Notes: generated from the letters alone by a model not told the origin. 64,000 bases of DNA from Macrothele yani (GCA_039090855.1 CM077022.1:75416971-75480970); one strand, 5' to 3'. Positions 20,538 through 32,487 are shown, counted from the stretch's first letter. Numbers and translations: made by a program.

Positions 20538-21834
20538 GTGAATTCTGAATTTTCAAAACTGCTGCGTTGCGCGTTTTGATTTTCAGGTTATTTTGCACCC
20601 TTCGTTTTAAATTCTAAAATTTTTTCCTTAGTCTTCAGTTTTGCTCTTTAGTATATATATATATATATATATAAGGAGTTTTCCAGGAGTCCAAAATCTA
20701 TCTTCCAGGAAGTTGATCATGACATCAGAACTTTATAAAGTTTTGTTTCCTCGAAAATGCATAGTTACCCTTTTTTTTTTTTTTAGTCACTTCTTGCTAT
20801 ACCAACAGACAAGAAGAGCAAGCACTTATTTTATCAAAACTTCTGCTTTTCAACACCATTTTTTGTTTCCCACGAAATATTATTTTCTGCACAAAAAGCA
20901 CGCAGTACAACATTTTTAAACGTAATTTCACTTAAACAAAAGAAAACTTGCTTGACCACACATTTTAAACAAAATTAAATATAAAATATCAGTACTGCAT
21001 TGTTCACTCTGACACTAAAACAATTTTACGGGTCACGGAGATGGCTCAGATTCAGCGCAAATTTTGAAATTTAATTTCACTTTGAACAGAGAAAAGGTAG
21101 GGAAAATGTTTGTTCTACTGACTGGTTTTTAAAAAGATACTGTTAGAAATAGGAAAACATGCATCTTACGGGAAAAAATAATGAAAAAAAATAGGTCACA
21201 CTTTTGTACAATTACCAGAGATATAAACAAGAAACATGATCAGAATTTATTCTTAAATATGAGCTGGAAGAGAAATGAAAAATAATATGTGGCTTGGTTG
21301 GTAAAATTCAAAAATCTATTCAGACTGCTAAAACAATAATTTCCAATAGTTCAAAACATTTTCAGCCAGCAGACAACATGAAGATGTCCAAAAAATACTG
21401 CAATGTCAAAATATTAAAAACTTCCCACAAGCAATCCCAAAAATGTTTAATAAATGTTAGAAATTTGAAAATAAACTTCATGCAGAGCATTATTTTACTG
21501 AGATTTTCAATTCCCGTAATATATTCGGTTTCCTGTACTTCATAGTGACTGTGGAAAATTCATACAACTTGGGGTATCTGTGTCTCCTCTGAAGCAAGGA
21601 ACATGAAAAAGTTTATCCAATCACACCAATTGCTCTCCACATCAGGAAACGACCAAGTGAATGTCAACTAGAAAAGGTGAACTCAAAATAGCCTTTAGCA
21701 GAAAAATTTAAAAAATGCAAAAGTTCACCTTCTGCCCGCTGAATATGCAATGGGAGATAGAAAAAGCCAGAACTACAATAATTTCAGGAGTCTGAGCACA
21801 AATAAGTTGAAAAGGGCTCATTCCAGGAGATGTG
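20538..21834. other. Unassigned AT-rich stretch
   Basis: It contains (TA)n at about 20652-20672 and T runs. No gene or element was recognised. Confidence 0.4.
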
Positions 21835-22005
21835 CAAACAAGTAGATGGTAGTTGAGAATACACTAAGTTACGTACAAAAGTTTTTAAGGCAAACATATT
21901 TCAGCCATTACTATGACCTTTATCAATGGCTGAAATATATTTGCCTTAAAAATTTTTTATACCTAACTTAGCGTGTTCTCAACTACCATCTACTTAACTT
22001 GTTTG
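21835..22005. repeat. Palindromic insertion-like repeat with 75-bp arms
   Basis: The left arm from 'caaacaagtagatggtagtt' to 'cagccatt' (21909) pairs with 'aatggctgaa' (21925) onward to 22005, at roughly 90 percent identity with a 15-bp loop. On the minus strand, 'ttgataaaggtcatagtaat' followed by 'ggctgaaat' resembles the ribozyme-like motif of the other palindromes, with a mutated core. Confidence 0.8.
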
Positions 22006-22249
22006 TTAGTAACGTGCATTGCCTACCTCTTTTATATGTACAAACCCTGTATATATACAAATTACAGAGTTGCATTTATGTGATGCTTTAAGCATGAATG
22101 TGTATATTACCCAACAAATAATTTTTATCACATCTTTAGCATAAAAAAAAAAAAGATAGTGCTTATTGCTAGTGATTTGTCCATCCACCTCTGCAACTGA
22201 TTTGAAAAATTCTTTATGATCCTTGTATTCCAATTTTTTTTTCAATGCA

Positions 22250-23760
22250 CCAAATCACCGCTAGAGGGCGTAAAAATGCAGATTATATCAAATTCATAAT
22301 ACATTTTATTCCATATATTTGCTTCTAAATATCTGATTGAAACATTCTCTTTCCGATGCTATTTATATCGAAGACTATTTTAAGTAGTTTCTTTTTCAAG
22401 TAAGGCATATATTTTTCGCTGGGGGCATAAAAGGTAAATTACGTTTTTCACAATATGTCCACTTCTAAAACTCCGATTTGAAAAATTCTTCCTGTACAGG
22501 ATACAGCTCCTGATGGGAAATGTTTTGCATATATCTAATTTTTGGTAAAGAATAATTTGGCGACCACAGGACGTAAGTTTTTCCTGCTTCTGAGGCACTT
22601 GCAGCAAAATCTGAACTTCTGAAAATTTGAAAAAAATATTTTGTGGACCAATACCACTGACCACTTCAGAAAACCTTTTCAGAATACTTAAAATAATACA
22701 CAGTTCTCCCACCACAAGGCGTAGATGCATATCATATTTCTGTCAATATATTTGCTTCTAAGAGTCTAATTTGAAAAATTATTTCCTTGTTGGAGAGCAT
22801 TTCTGGTGCAAAATGTTTCTTATATAGTTTCAAATTTTTCTTAATGCACAAGTGTTGCCACAAGAGGGCACAAGTTCAAGTTTCCATTTTCAGCAAAATC
22901 TGCAGGACTAAAAACCCAATTGAACAAATTCTTTTTGGTCAGATACTACTAACTATAAAAACTATTTTGTGTGTATTTTCTACTGAAAATAATGCACACT
23001 TTCGCCACTTGTAGGCACCACTGTTCAACCTGTTTTTCTAAATAACTCTGCTGCTACATGTGCAATTTAAAAAATTCTTTCAACGCCGGATATAGTTTAC
23101 CTTGTGGTCTGTATTTGAAGAATTTATAGTTCATAGTTCTGTCACTAGGTGGTGTTTGTGTACTTCTGTTTGCAGATCTGTATCTCCGCTTCTAAAAATA
23201 CTATTGAGAAATTTCTTTTTTACAGTATGTCATTCGCTGTAAAAGGAGATTTGAAGCATTGTAGTCTTTAAATAATGCACAGATCTGCTGGGGGGTGTAA
23301 ACGTCAAAACCTTTATCGCACTACCTCTGCTTCAGGGAGATGTAGTGGAAAAGTTCTTTCTCCTTAGCATAGCTTTTTCCATGAAGAATATTTTTTACCT
23401 ATTTTCAACTTTTCCATTATTCTTCTGCTAGAAGGCAGAGTTATATCAGGTTTCCTTCTATATTTCTTCTTTTAACACTTCGATTTGAAAATTGCTTTGT
23501 ATCCGAAACCTTCCTTCTGCTATGAATAACATTTTGTGCACCATTTGTTAATTTCCATTACATACTTTTTAGCTGTTGGTGGAAGTAGTTGTTTCTATTT
23601 CTGGATGTTTTATTGATCATAGAAATCTGTTTTTCCCCCTAACTGGTTCCATTGACTTTGGATAACTCCAATAAATTTTATTTGCATCAGAACAGATTCA
23701 AAAGATGTGCTCATTACAATCGAAAATTCAGTGTCATCTTTCTTCTTATGATATACTTAT
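22250..23760 (+). repeat. Tandem array of about 150-bp monomers
   Basis: Successive units contain a variant of 'ccgatttgaaaaattctt', then 'tgggaaatgttt', 'tataatttc', and 'ccgctagagggcgta'. The same units, better preserved, occur at 58.15-59.47 kb, and both loci end in the same unique tail 'gcatcagaacRgattcaaaa'. No coding role is seen; frames through it are repeat shadows. Confidence 0.8.
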
Positions 23761-24296
23761 GCATCTGCCATTTTTTGTTTAGGATTTGCAGTGATGCAAA
23801 ATCATAACAGGTGGTAGTCATCCAATATAATTACACATAAGAAATTCAGCATTTTCAATTTATTTTTAGTTATTACCCCCTCCCACCATAAAAAAAAAAA
23901 AACAGGTCAGAAATATTTGATCAGCATGTTTATACATAGTCAAAATTTATTTTCAAATATGCCTGAATTATTTTTCCTTGGCCTTATAATTAAAACTAAG
24001 AGCCCCAATGAAGACACAACGAAACAAGACATAGCCTATATATAACAGAAACTATATTATACACCAGAAATGAGGAGCACCACGGAAGAGAAAAACAGAG
24101 TACACAGTTTAGTAAAATATAGGAATTTTTGTGCTATTGAAATCACATGGCTTAAAATCTGAGATACAATAATTTTTTTACTTGAATTGGTGACTTTTAG
24201 AACTATTTGTTCTATATAAAAAGTAATCTGGCCAATCAATTTATATGTTCATATTGATTTAATTTATGAACACACCTAAATAATTAATTTATGAAC
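23761..24296. other. Unassigned non-coding stretch
   Basis: AT-rich sequence with an A run at 23888-23901; nothing recognised before the SINE target duplication. Confidence 0.4.
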
Positions 24297-24307
24297 ATCC
24301 CTTGCTT

Positions 24308-24525
24308 TTTTTTTTTAATTGGATGTTTAACGACCACCGTGAGCAACTCAATGGGCTATAAGCAGTCGCCCGTCCCTAATTTAGGGTCACTGGTTCCAGG
24401 GAAGGGAGAGAGCCAGTGCCGTAAGACAAACACAACATCCATGCCTGACCGGGATTCGAACCCGGACCCCTTACGGACGAATGATCAGAGGCCAACGCCT
24501 TAGACCACTGCGCCACCGGGGCGGC
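24308..24525 (-). mobile_element. SINE-1 copy
   Basis: Full-length copy in minus orientation with A box, B-box-type 'gggttcgaatcc' and T run at the left. Perfect 11-bp target duplications 'atcccttgctt' at 24297-24307 and 24526-24536. Confidence 0.92.
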
Positions 24526-24536
24526 ATCCCTTGCTT

Positions 24537-25250
24537 CATACAGAGTTAAAACTAACTCTCACAAAAATATGGGTGTTCTCCAAAAGGCATTAATCACTGG
24601 AAACAAGGAAAGGTGGATTTCCAAATATTAATGCATAGTTCCCAATTTCGTGTGCATCGTTTCACCTTGTTTACATAAAACCTGCTTATGCCCAGCATGA
24701 AGCACCAAAGGAACTAGTTCCTGATATATTTTATAAGAAGCTTTTCTTGGAATAATAATAGGTTAGGCATGCTGTTATAGTCTTGTGACTTTCTGTCAGC
24801 TATATCTTCAGCTGTGCCACCGCCACTATGAATAATAACTGGCACATATGTGATTAGTGTCCAAAATACATTTATAGTTAAACTGCTTAGCACAATTAGT
24901 TTTTTTTTTTTTTTATAATGTGATTGGGTTTGCTGTGGCAGAAGATATTCCGCTCTTTGTAAAATTAGCATTGTGCCCAGTTTCTTTTACACATGAGTTG
25001 AAAGTTATGGATCACTGAAAGTTACTGGAAACTAGTGGCTGGTCAGAGTGAATGGGCTGATGGGCCAAGTTCATAAAAAAAATGTTTTATTTATATCTTT
25101 TCAGCATAAAACTTGCTGCATTTTTGCGTGTAAAAAAAACTATTACAGAGTTGAATTTTTTTTTCTTGTAAAAATAGTCCATATGAAATGTATGTGCAGC
25201 TAGTTCCTTAGCAACTTCATGGTAGGTGTGAGCAGCTATATGTAAGCATG
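24537..25250. other. Unassigned non-coding stretch
   Basis: T runs near 24900 and 25160; no gene or repeat border recognised. Confidence 0.4.
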
Positions 25251-25261
25251 GCAGAGCGACA

Positions 25262-25543
25262 CAAACTGTTTTTGGGCGGTGGGTTAACGACTACGGTGAC
25301 CAACTCGATGGGATATAAGCAATCACCTGTCACTAATTTAGAGTCAGTGGTTCCAGGGAAGGAAAATAGCCAGTTCATGAAAGACAAACAAGATTTATGC
25401 TTCGCTGGGATTCGAACCCGGAACCACCTCAGATGAACGATCTTTGTTTGGAGGTTTAACGAAAACCACAGGCAACTCTATGGTCGTTAAACCTCCAAAG
25501 ATCTCAAAAGCCAGTGCTTAGACCACTGTGCCATCAGAGCGGC
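25262..25543 (-). mobile_element. Diverged SINE-1 copy with an inverted insertion
   Basis: SINE body and B-box-type sequence ('ggttcgaatcc' in complement) are recognisable from 25270. The tRNA-like head is split at 'gatc' by a 60-bp insert (25443-25502). In it, 'tttggaggtttaacga' and 'tcgttaaacctccaaa' face each other around 'aaaccacaggcaactc', which are themselves SINE 3' tail pieces. Head sequence resumes to 25543. Confidence 0.75.
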
Positions 25544-25689
25544 AATATGAACTTTGGAATTATGTGAAAGCATTTGCAATGAGAAGTCTGTCCACGAGGA
25601 AAATTATGTAAGTGTAAACACAGAGGTTAAGTAATAAAGAGTATGAATTTTTAATGTAGCCAGTATCATGATTAAAAGCAGTAGTACTA
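25544..25689. other. Spacer
   Basis: Nothing recognised between the SINE and a possible exon. Confidence 0.35.
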
Positions 25690-25705
25690 TTAACCCTCCC
25701 AGTGG

Positions 25706-25936
25706 CAAAGAAAAGCAGATATGAAGCCTCTGTCAACCAGCAGCTTTCCCCTTGTGCAACAACATGCGCAACAGTGTCAACTGAAAGATCAGAAAAACCC
25801 CCATTTGGTTACAGATAAAACCAGTTTTCTTTCTCAAAATTATCAGCCATTTTTACAGGCAATTTTCCAGCAGTACACAGACAATGCACTTCAGGATTTT
25901 ATTTGTGCTGCTGAAGTGAGACTTAAGCACATGTAA
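25706..25936 (+). CDS. Possible terminal exon, protein unknown
   Basis: An open stretch after an acceptor-like 'attaaccctcccag' reads 'WQRKADMKPLSTSSFPLVQQ', 'FLQAIFQQYTDNALQDFI', 'CAAEVRLKHM' and stops at 25936. AATAAA follows at 25948 and then an A run. The composition is protein-like and the sequence is not one of the window's repeats. The very short 3' UTR and A run also fit a retrocopy. I do not recognise the protein; chance remains possible. Confidence 0.3.
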   Translation, partial: QRKADMKPLSTSSFPLVQQHAQQCQLKDQKNPHLVTDKTSFLSQNYQPFLQAIFQQYTDNALQDFICAAEVRLKHM

Positions 25937-25953
25937 AGTGTTTAAATAATAAA

Positions 25954-26127
25954 AAAAAAAAAGTACACATACACATTCAAAGCCATTTAACAATCTCAAA
26001 TTTTTGCTTTTTGAGATTATACAACTGCTCGGGGTGGGGTGCTGTTCAGTGTTTCTTCTTACTTTTTCATTTTTATGCATAGTTTAAAAAAATCAATGTA
26101 TTTGTGTGCATTGCTTATTAATATTTA
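25954..26127. other. Spacer up to the Tc1 left TA
   Basis: No features recognised; TA at 26126-26127 is the target site. Confidence 0.4.
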
Positions 26128-27552
26128 CACTGGCGGAAAGTGAAAAAAGAACAAGAAGGAATTGGCGGACGATCATGAAATTTACATATTGTTAACGGGG
26201 TAGAGTTTACGTAGGTGATGTTAATTTCGGGACCAACCGGTGAGCGCTTACGCCACAGCACGGCATAATATGCAAATTATCGTCGGTGGTATTTAAGGAG
26301 TATGGCGAAGTGAATGTAATCAGTCGTCGGCATACGGACACGTGCAAAGACCCTGAAGAAGCTGCAATGCCTGGACATGGAAGACGTGTACGATTTCAGC
26401 AGTTATCGGACTTTGAGCGAGGTCGTCTAGTCGGACTCCGCGAGGCCGGGTGGTCGTACGTCGTATTGCGGAGCGAATTGGACGGGAAGTATCGGTGGTG
26501 GTACAATGGTGGCGTAGATGGTCTGAGGAACATTCCCACACGAGAAGACGTGGAACCGGGAGTCAGAGACGGACTGATGAGTGGACCGATCGACGCGTAA
26601 GAAGAGCGGCGTTGTCAAGCAGAACATCCACCGCGACGCAAACCGAGCTGCTGTTGCACCTGAGGTGACTGTGCGAACAATCCGCAACTGTCTACTGGAT
26701 GCAGGACTACGTGCACGTGTGCCTTTGGCATGTGTACTTCCGACTCCAGCCCACCGTCAGGAACGGCTGCAGTGGTGTCCCCAACGTCTGCACTGGAGAA
26801 CGCAATGGCAATCTGTCGTGTTCGGCGATGAAAGCAGATTCTGCTTGGGAGCCTCCGATGGCTGTATGCGTGTTCGCAGACGCACAGGGGAGCGTCTCCA
26901 CCCTTCTTGCATCCGCCAGCGACACACAGGGCCTACACCTGGTCTCCTGGTGTGGGGAGCAATCATCTATCCCTCCCGTACACAACTAGTGTTTGTACCG
27001 GGTACGTTAAACAGCACCTCCTACATCAACAACATCATTCAGCCAGTTGTTGTGCCATTCGTAAGATCGGTCCATCGTGGTGTTTTCCAGCAAGATAACG
27101 CACGCTCACACACAGCACGTGCAACGCAACATGCACTTCAGGGTGTGAGACAACTTCCATGGCCTGCTCGTTCACCGGATTTGTCCCCCATTAAGGACGT
27201 GTGGGATTTTATGGGACAATGACTTATCCAGTCTCCACGGCCAGCCACGACTATCCCCGATTTACGCGTCCAGGTTGAGGATGCTTGGAACTCATTACCC
27301 CAAACTTACATCCAACATCTGTACGACAGACTCCATGCCAGAATTGCACAGTGTGACGCAGTTCATGGTGGTTCAACCTCGTACTAACCATGTTACATGG
27401 AAATGTTATTTTCCAGTTTACCAGCAAATACAGCTGTATTTTGCCACAATGTTTTGATCACATTATCCTCTGTATTCCGTTATTATGCTGTATAAATTTC
27501 GTTGGTATCAGAAGTTTCCTTCTTGGTGTTCTTTTTTCACTTTCCGCCAGTG
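26128..27552 (+). mobile_element. Tc1-like transposon with short D-to-E spacing
   Basis: The ends 'cactggcggaaagtgaaaaa' and its complement are perfect for at least 25 bp. TA lies at 26126-26127 and 27553-27554. Length 1425 bp. Confidence 0.92.
26367..27387 (+). pseudogene. Tc1-family transposase, frameshifted
   Basis: It starts 'MPGHGRRVRFQQLSDFERG', shifts frame near 26455 into 'VVRRIAERIGREVSVVV' (HTH), and shifts back near 26590. It then runs 'VTVRTIRNCLLDAGLRAR', 'VVFGDESRFCLG' (first Asp), 'LLVWGAI', 'FQQDNARSHTARATQHAL' (second Asp) and 'PWPARSPDLSPIKDVWD'. The catalytic Glu is Lys, and the spacing is 32 residues rather than 34. A TGA at 27220-27222 interrupts; the C-terminus 'DAVHGGSTSY' ends at 27387. 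It is inactive because of frameshifts, the stop and the Glu-to-Lys change. Confidence 0.88.
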
Positions 27553-27554
27553 TA

Positions 27555-28296
27555 CGTGTTTCTGATACTTCAAAATACCTAAAGAGAAATATCTTGCTTC
27601 TAACCTTAAGGAAAGTACAAACTGTCAAAACTTACTGAAATAATTTTTTTTTGGGGGGGGGGGCATTAATCAGTTTATTCTCCTAATTGAATGATATATG
27701 CTCTAACTGAAGGTTCTGACTTTGCCCAGGTAAATAAATCTGTTGTTTCTTTTATTAAAAATCTTAATCACACAGACTTCTTGTTTTTCTACTAAAACTA
27801 TACATAGCAGAATGGTATTAAAAATACAGTGACAAAAAAAAAAAATCAACCTCAAGTATACAAAAAAATCTACAAGCACATCGAATTTAAATTAAAATTA
27901 TGGGCCAATGGCCAGATACAGGCCCCAAATTTTGTATACACATTGTAGAAATGGTAGTCCATGACTTAAGGCCAAAGAATGTAAAAAAAAAAAAAAAAAA
28001 AAATCGCTTTCCTACAACCCCCTTTCCCCACACACGTCTCAATCTGGAACATTTTCAGTAAAGTTGTTGTAGCACTCCATTTTCAGCAGTGACAAAGCAT
28101 TAAAAAGAGATAAATATGTATTTGTCCTTGATAAATTTTCAACAAACTGCTTTTTTGCTTTATGACAAACACATGCCTGTTTTTGAAACATTAACACTAG
28201 CAGAGAATGCATTTTCGAGAAACCATTTTCAACAGAGACATTTAGGAAATACTTTCTCCATGTCAGTACTGTTTTTCTCGAGGTATTTTTTCTGCA
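27555..28296. other. Unassigned stretch with homopolymer runs
   Basis: A G run near 27651 and a 22-base A run near 27980-28003. No gene recognised. Confidence 0.45.
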
Positions 28297-29334
28297 TCTT
28301 ATATATAAAACACAAAACGTCTGTTTGTCTGAAGCAGCAAAAACTCTTGAACACCAAACTGTGGCATCATGAAGTTTGCATAGCTTATTGATACTGGAAT
28401 TTCTAAGTCAATGCAACTATTTTAAGATCTCCAAGTTGTTCCGTTCGCGAGTCATGAATTAATTAATAAGCTAATCGATAAAGTCAGCGTCGTTTGCTAT
28501 GTCATCGTTATCTGTTCCAAATCTGAAAGCACGTTACTTACTGCATTCATTACCGCAGCACATTTACGTGTTTCTATTCTTTCAGAAGTGTGCATAAAAA
28601 AATGCAAAAACGAACTTTGCGAAATCTTAACGAAACGGGGTGAAAATTTTATCAACACCATGAAATGGAAATAAGAGGAGTCCCTCAAAATTTCCCCGGA
28701 ACCCGGTCAAAACTTTTTAAAATAGGCATGGTATTTTTAATTCATTGGTAAACAGAAATATATACACAGAAACAGTTAATAAAATTTTGACGGCTAATTT
28801 AAAAAATTATTTACTGATTCGGGCAAAATTTGGAGGTCATGTTCCTATTAACGATTTATGGTGTTCATTAAAATTTCAGCCAGTTTCATAAAATATTCGC
28901 AAAGATACGTTTTTAACATTTTTATCCCAGAGATTCGCCCCTCAAAGACTTCTGAAACTGGATGCATTTTATAGTCGATAACAAATTGTTAACGAATTTT
29001 GTTCAGTCAGTGTTCCAATGTTGTGTCTCCTGGACGTGTGTTAAATAATTCGTAACACTTTTGGTCCGTTTGATTCTAAAGCTGTATGTTGGAATGTCAA
29101 GAGCAAAGGATTTAACAAAACTGTATATTGTCACCGATGAAGGAGAAACCAAAAATGTTGTGTATGGCCAAGTACTGAAATAATCACACTACGAATAAAT
29201 AATTTGTAATGACCGAATTTGTTAAATCAGCTTTCTTTCTTGCAAGCATCAATTTTTTCCCCCGATTTTTCAGTGACATATAAGGGAATATGAAATATGC
29301 CTAAATCCCGGGCAAAGCCGGGTAATAAAGCTAG
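28297..29334 (+). mobile_element. Non-autonomous Helitron
   Basis: It starts 'TCttatatataaaacacaaa' after a host A and ends 'cccgggcaaagccggg', 8 bases, then 'CTAG' before a host T. The 5'-TC, the 3' hairpin (CCCGG...CCGGG) just upstream of CTRR, and insertion between A and T are the Helitron hallmarks. At 1038 bp and without a Rep/helicase frame, it must be mobilised in trans. Helitrons make no target duplication, and none is seen. Confidence 0.85.
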
Positions 29335-30060
29335 TACTGATATAAAATATAAAACCATTGTGCGTGTGTGTATATATACACACACCTGTTTGAGATAACT
29401 TCAAGATAAAATGAATACCTGTTCTCTCCTACTGGTTTCATATACTCAGGAAAAACAAAGCACTTATATTTAATTTTTGATAAGAAATTAATCAAATAGT
29501 TACAAAATTCAGAAAAGTCAAAAAATATCTATGATCGGAATTGATTTGGTAGGAAAGCTTCTAGCCTGTTTGTGCTGCAAACAGTTATCGTGTATGTTTT
29601 TGACGAGCTTTATAAGTAGAGATTCTGAATGTGGTTTATTTTTCTGTACTTTGGCCTATTATTTGTAGTAGGAAACAACCACTGGCTCATGCGAGGGGGG
29701 GCAGCCCCTCTTCATTGGGGCCTAGTGCCCTTCATGGGGAGGGGGGAGTTTTGTTCATTAAGAACATTGCAACCTTAACATCGACGGCAAAGGCATGATT
29801 AACAGCTTATCTCCTCTGAGTTTCATAGTCTTGGATGAGGATCAGGAATACTCTATTGTAATCTCAAAATAAATAGTAGAAAATGTGTTCTAATTCTAAA
29901 AATAGAAGAAAAAATGAAAGTAGCAATACATTTTGTCTGTGATTTGGAAGTCAAAGTTCAGCCAAGAAATATGAATAGCAATTTCCCATATGCTCTGAAA
30001 ACTCCTGAACTGCAGTCTGGCAATTTGTTTCAATAAAATGGGCTAAAAGATTTTCCGGAA
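29335..30060. other. Unassigned stretch
   Basis: A G-rich patch at about 29693-29750 ('gcgagggggggcagcccc') stands out, but no gene or element border was recognised. Confidence 0.4.
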
Positions 30061-30283
30061 TTTTTTTTCTTTTTAATTGGGAGTTGAATGACCTCTATGA
30101 GCAACATTATGGCCTGTAAGCAGTTGCCCTTCCCTAATTTGGGGCCATGGGTTCTAGGGAAGAGAGAGAGCCAGGGCTGTAAGACAAACACTAGATCCAT
30201 GCTTCACTGGGATTCGAACCTGGATCCTACTTAGACAAATGATCAGCAGCAAGATCTTAGACCACTTGAATCACTGGGGCGGC
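30061..30283 (-). mobile_element. Diverged SINE-1 copy
   Basis: All parts of the SINE are present, from T run to 'ggggcggcc', but with many substitutions and without a clear target duplication. The B box survives ('gggattcgaacct' in complement). Confidence 0.8.
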
Positions 30284-31383
30284 CAGAAAAAATAAAATAA
30301 ATTTGCTTCATTCCATAAAGATGTTAAGATGTTTTGAAAATTAATAAATTGTTGCATCAGGTTTTATAACTTTTATTTGCATGAAGAGTAGGTAATTGTT
30401 TAGAGAATTTCAATCTAATGTTTTACAGATATACTTTTTCAGATCACACTTTTTCTCAGACAAGTTTTCTTTCCCCATATTTTTCTGTAATAAAGACTCT
30501 GTGCCAAATACAAATAACATTTTTGAGTGCACTGCCATGAACAACAGATTACTGTGCTCTTGGGAGGATGCCCCTCCCCAAGTAATATAAATAAACTTTT
30601 GACTGGGTCTTATCTACTTGCATTTGTTAGCCACTTGTTTCTCTCCATTTATGCTGTGTGTAAATGCTCATGAAATACAGACTGCACCTTATTATTTTAT
30701 TTGTTTTGGAACAGGACTTGCCTGCTTGTTCTCAGGTGCAAACTAAAAATGACTTCAGGATTTCTCTCAATATACTAGTTTTAATGCTTTTAGTGTGAAT
30801 GACAGAATTAAGCAGAATTAAAAAATTTAAAAACCCAAAATGATTCTTGTATTCAAATAAAAAAGGCATTTTAAGAAGAAAAGCAAGCAGCACAAAATCA
30901 TTTTCTCAAGAAACATCCAGAAATAAACAGATTATGATTGGAGGAAAAGGATTGTTTTTTTCACTGTGACTTGAAACATGCTCATGTAAAGGAATGTTAC
31001 GATAGCATTTAGCAGAAAAGCAGGCGCTTAGAAATCTGGTAAATGGTAGATAGTTGAAAACGAACAGAGAAAAATCAGCTTCCCGAAAAACAGCGACAAC
31101 AGATTACAACTGTAGAAAATGGATTGTTTGTTCAGTTAGAATTTAAGACTATTCGTGTAAAGGAAGATTACAATAGTGATAAGTACAGAAGTAGGAAACA
31201 AGCTTAAAATTCCGGGAAACAATAAATTGCCGAAAAATGCAACCTTCCATTTCCACGTGATTTAAAAATCAGCTAATCCAGGGAGAACACTGATCACAAT
31301 CTCCTCTGAGCCCCTTAGGAATGCACCAAATATATTTAAGCTGATGGCTGAGGAATCCCAGAGAATGACCCCTCTTTTTTTTA
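30284..31383. other. Unassigned non-coding stretch
   Basis: No coding motif or repeat end recognised. Confidence 0.4.
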
Positions 31384-31597
31384 AGGTGGATGTCTAGTGA
31401 TTTTGCTCCCTATACTTCCAATGGAAAAAATTTTGACCGTATTTTCTCAGCAAGGAAGCATTTCCCCGTACATCAAAATTGGTTCACTGGTAAAAAAAAC
31501 ATCCTAACTTAGAATCTTGGTCTCAAAAGACTACAGTCTTGTAACGATTGTACATATATTAAGATAATACAACGTAGTTTGTCACAAATATTTATTT

Positions 31598-31652
31598 TTC
31601 AAGCCGACCATGGTTTCGCTGGGTATTGACCTAGCTTCATCAGGACGAATAG
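31598..31652 (-). ncRNA. Hammerhead-ribozyme-like motif, left arm
   Basis: On the minus strand: CTGATGA (31637-31643), stem II 'agctaggtcaatacccagc', GAAA (31614-31617), stem III 'CCATGG', then TC as the expected cleavage site. Stem II forms GCT/AGC plus GG/CC around a mismatch. There is one extra A after CTGATGA compared with the minimal consensus, and stem I pairs weakly. Hammerheads with very short stem III are known in Penelope-like terminal repeats. Activity is inferred only. Confidence 0.55.
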
Positions 31653-31820
31653 CACGTAAATATTCAAATTGTATATGACATCATAAATGATGTTTCCAGT
31701 CACTTGTTTTGGTTAGATGCTTCCACGCGCTAGATAGAAATGGCGTAGATGCCATGTCATTAACAAGTCGCAAAGACTTCTGATATATATGGAAAGCTTC
31801 CAAAACTCAAGTTTGGTGGT

Positions 31821-32316
31821 TCAATCTGGCTTGTCAATTAGTTTTGCTTTCTCAAAGAGAAATTTGTGGTCCTTTTCGTAACAGTGTTTAGCCATTGATG
31901 ACTTCTTTAGGTCACAATTTCGAATGTAGGTCTTGTGCTCCTTCAATCGAAAACGCAAGGCTCTACGGGTCTGTCCTATATACGAAGCGCCACATTCACA
32001 CGGAATTTGATAAATTTACCCACTAGTTTTTGTCTTCAACATAGTCCTTTGATCCTAAAAATCTCATTTTGTATGTGGGTTTAAAAATCTCCTTAAAATT
32101 AAAGGTTTTGAGAATTGAAATTTTGAAGGCAAGGTCACGAGAAAATGGAATAATGGCAAAATTCTCTCGCAATGGGCGCATCACAGGAGTTAACGTGGAG
32201 ATAGGCTTCGGTTTCCGGAATTTTGCTAGAGCCTTGTCTATAATGGAAGGGCTGTATCCTCGCTGTACTGCAACATGTTTAAGGAAAAAAGTTATTTTTT
32301 CAAACTGTCTGAACAT
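31821..32316 (-). pseudogene. Penelope-like linker and GIY-YIG endonuclease
   Basis: The upstream frame (32316-32023) reads 'HVAVQRGYSPSIIDKALAKF', 'IIPFSRDLAFKISILKTFNF' and 'IFKPTYKMRFLGSKD'. This matches the RT-to-endonuclease connector of these elements. After a frame change, 32014-31821 reads 'IYQIPCECGASYIGQTRRAL', 'RFRLKEHKTYIRNCD', 'SSMAKHCYEKDHKF' and stops. It has the CxC pair, the 'YIGQT.R.L..R..EH' core and the H..E motif of the GIY-YIG nuclease that nicks the target to prime reverse transcription. The RT proper is missing (5' truncation), so the copy is dead. Confidence 0.82.
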
Positions 32317-32487
32317 ATATGCATTATGCGCTTATTTTGGAAGCCCCCCCCCATATATCTCAGAAGTCTTTGGGACTTGTTAATGACATGGCATCCACAC
32401 CATTTCTATTTAGCGCGTGGAAGCATCTAACCAAAACAAGTGACTGGAAACATCATTTATGATGTCATATACAATTTGAATATTTAC

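Noticed and set aside
22250..23760. A CRISPR-like array because of regular repeats
   Set aside because: Units of about 150 bp with no short identical repeats or unique spacers, in a eukaryotic context; this is satellite-type DNA.
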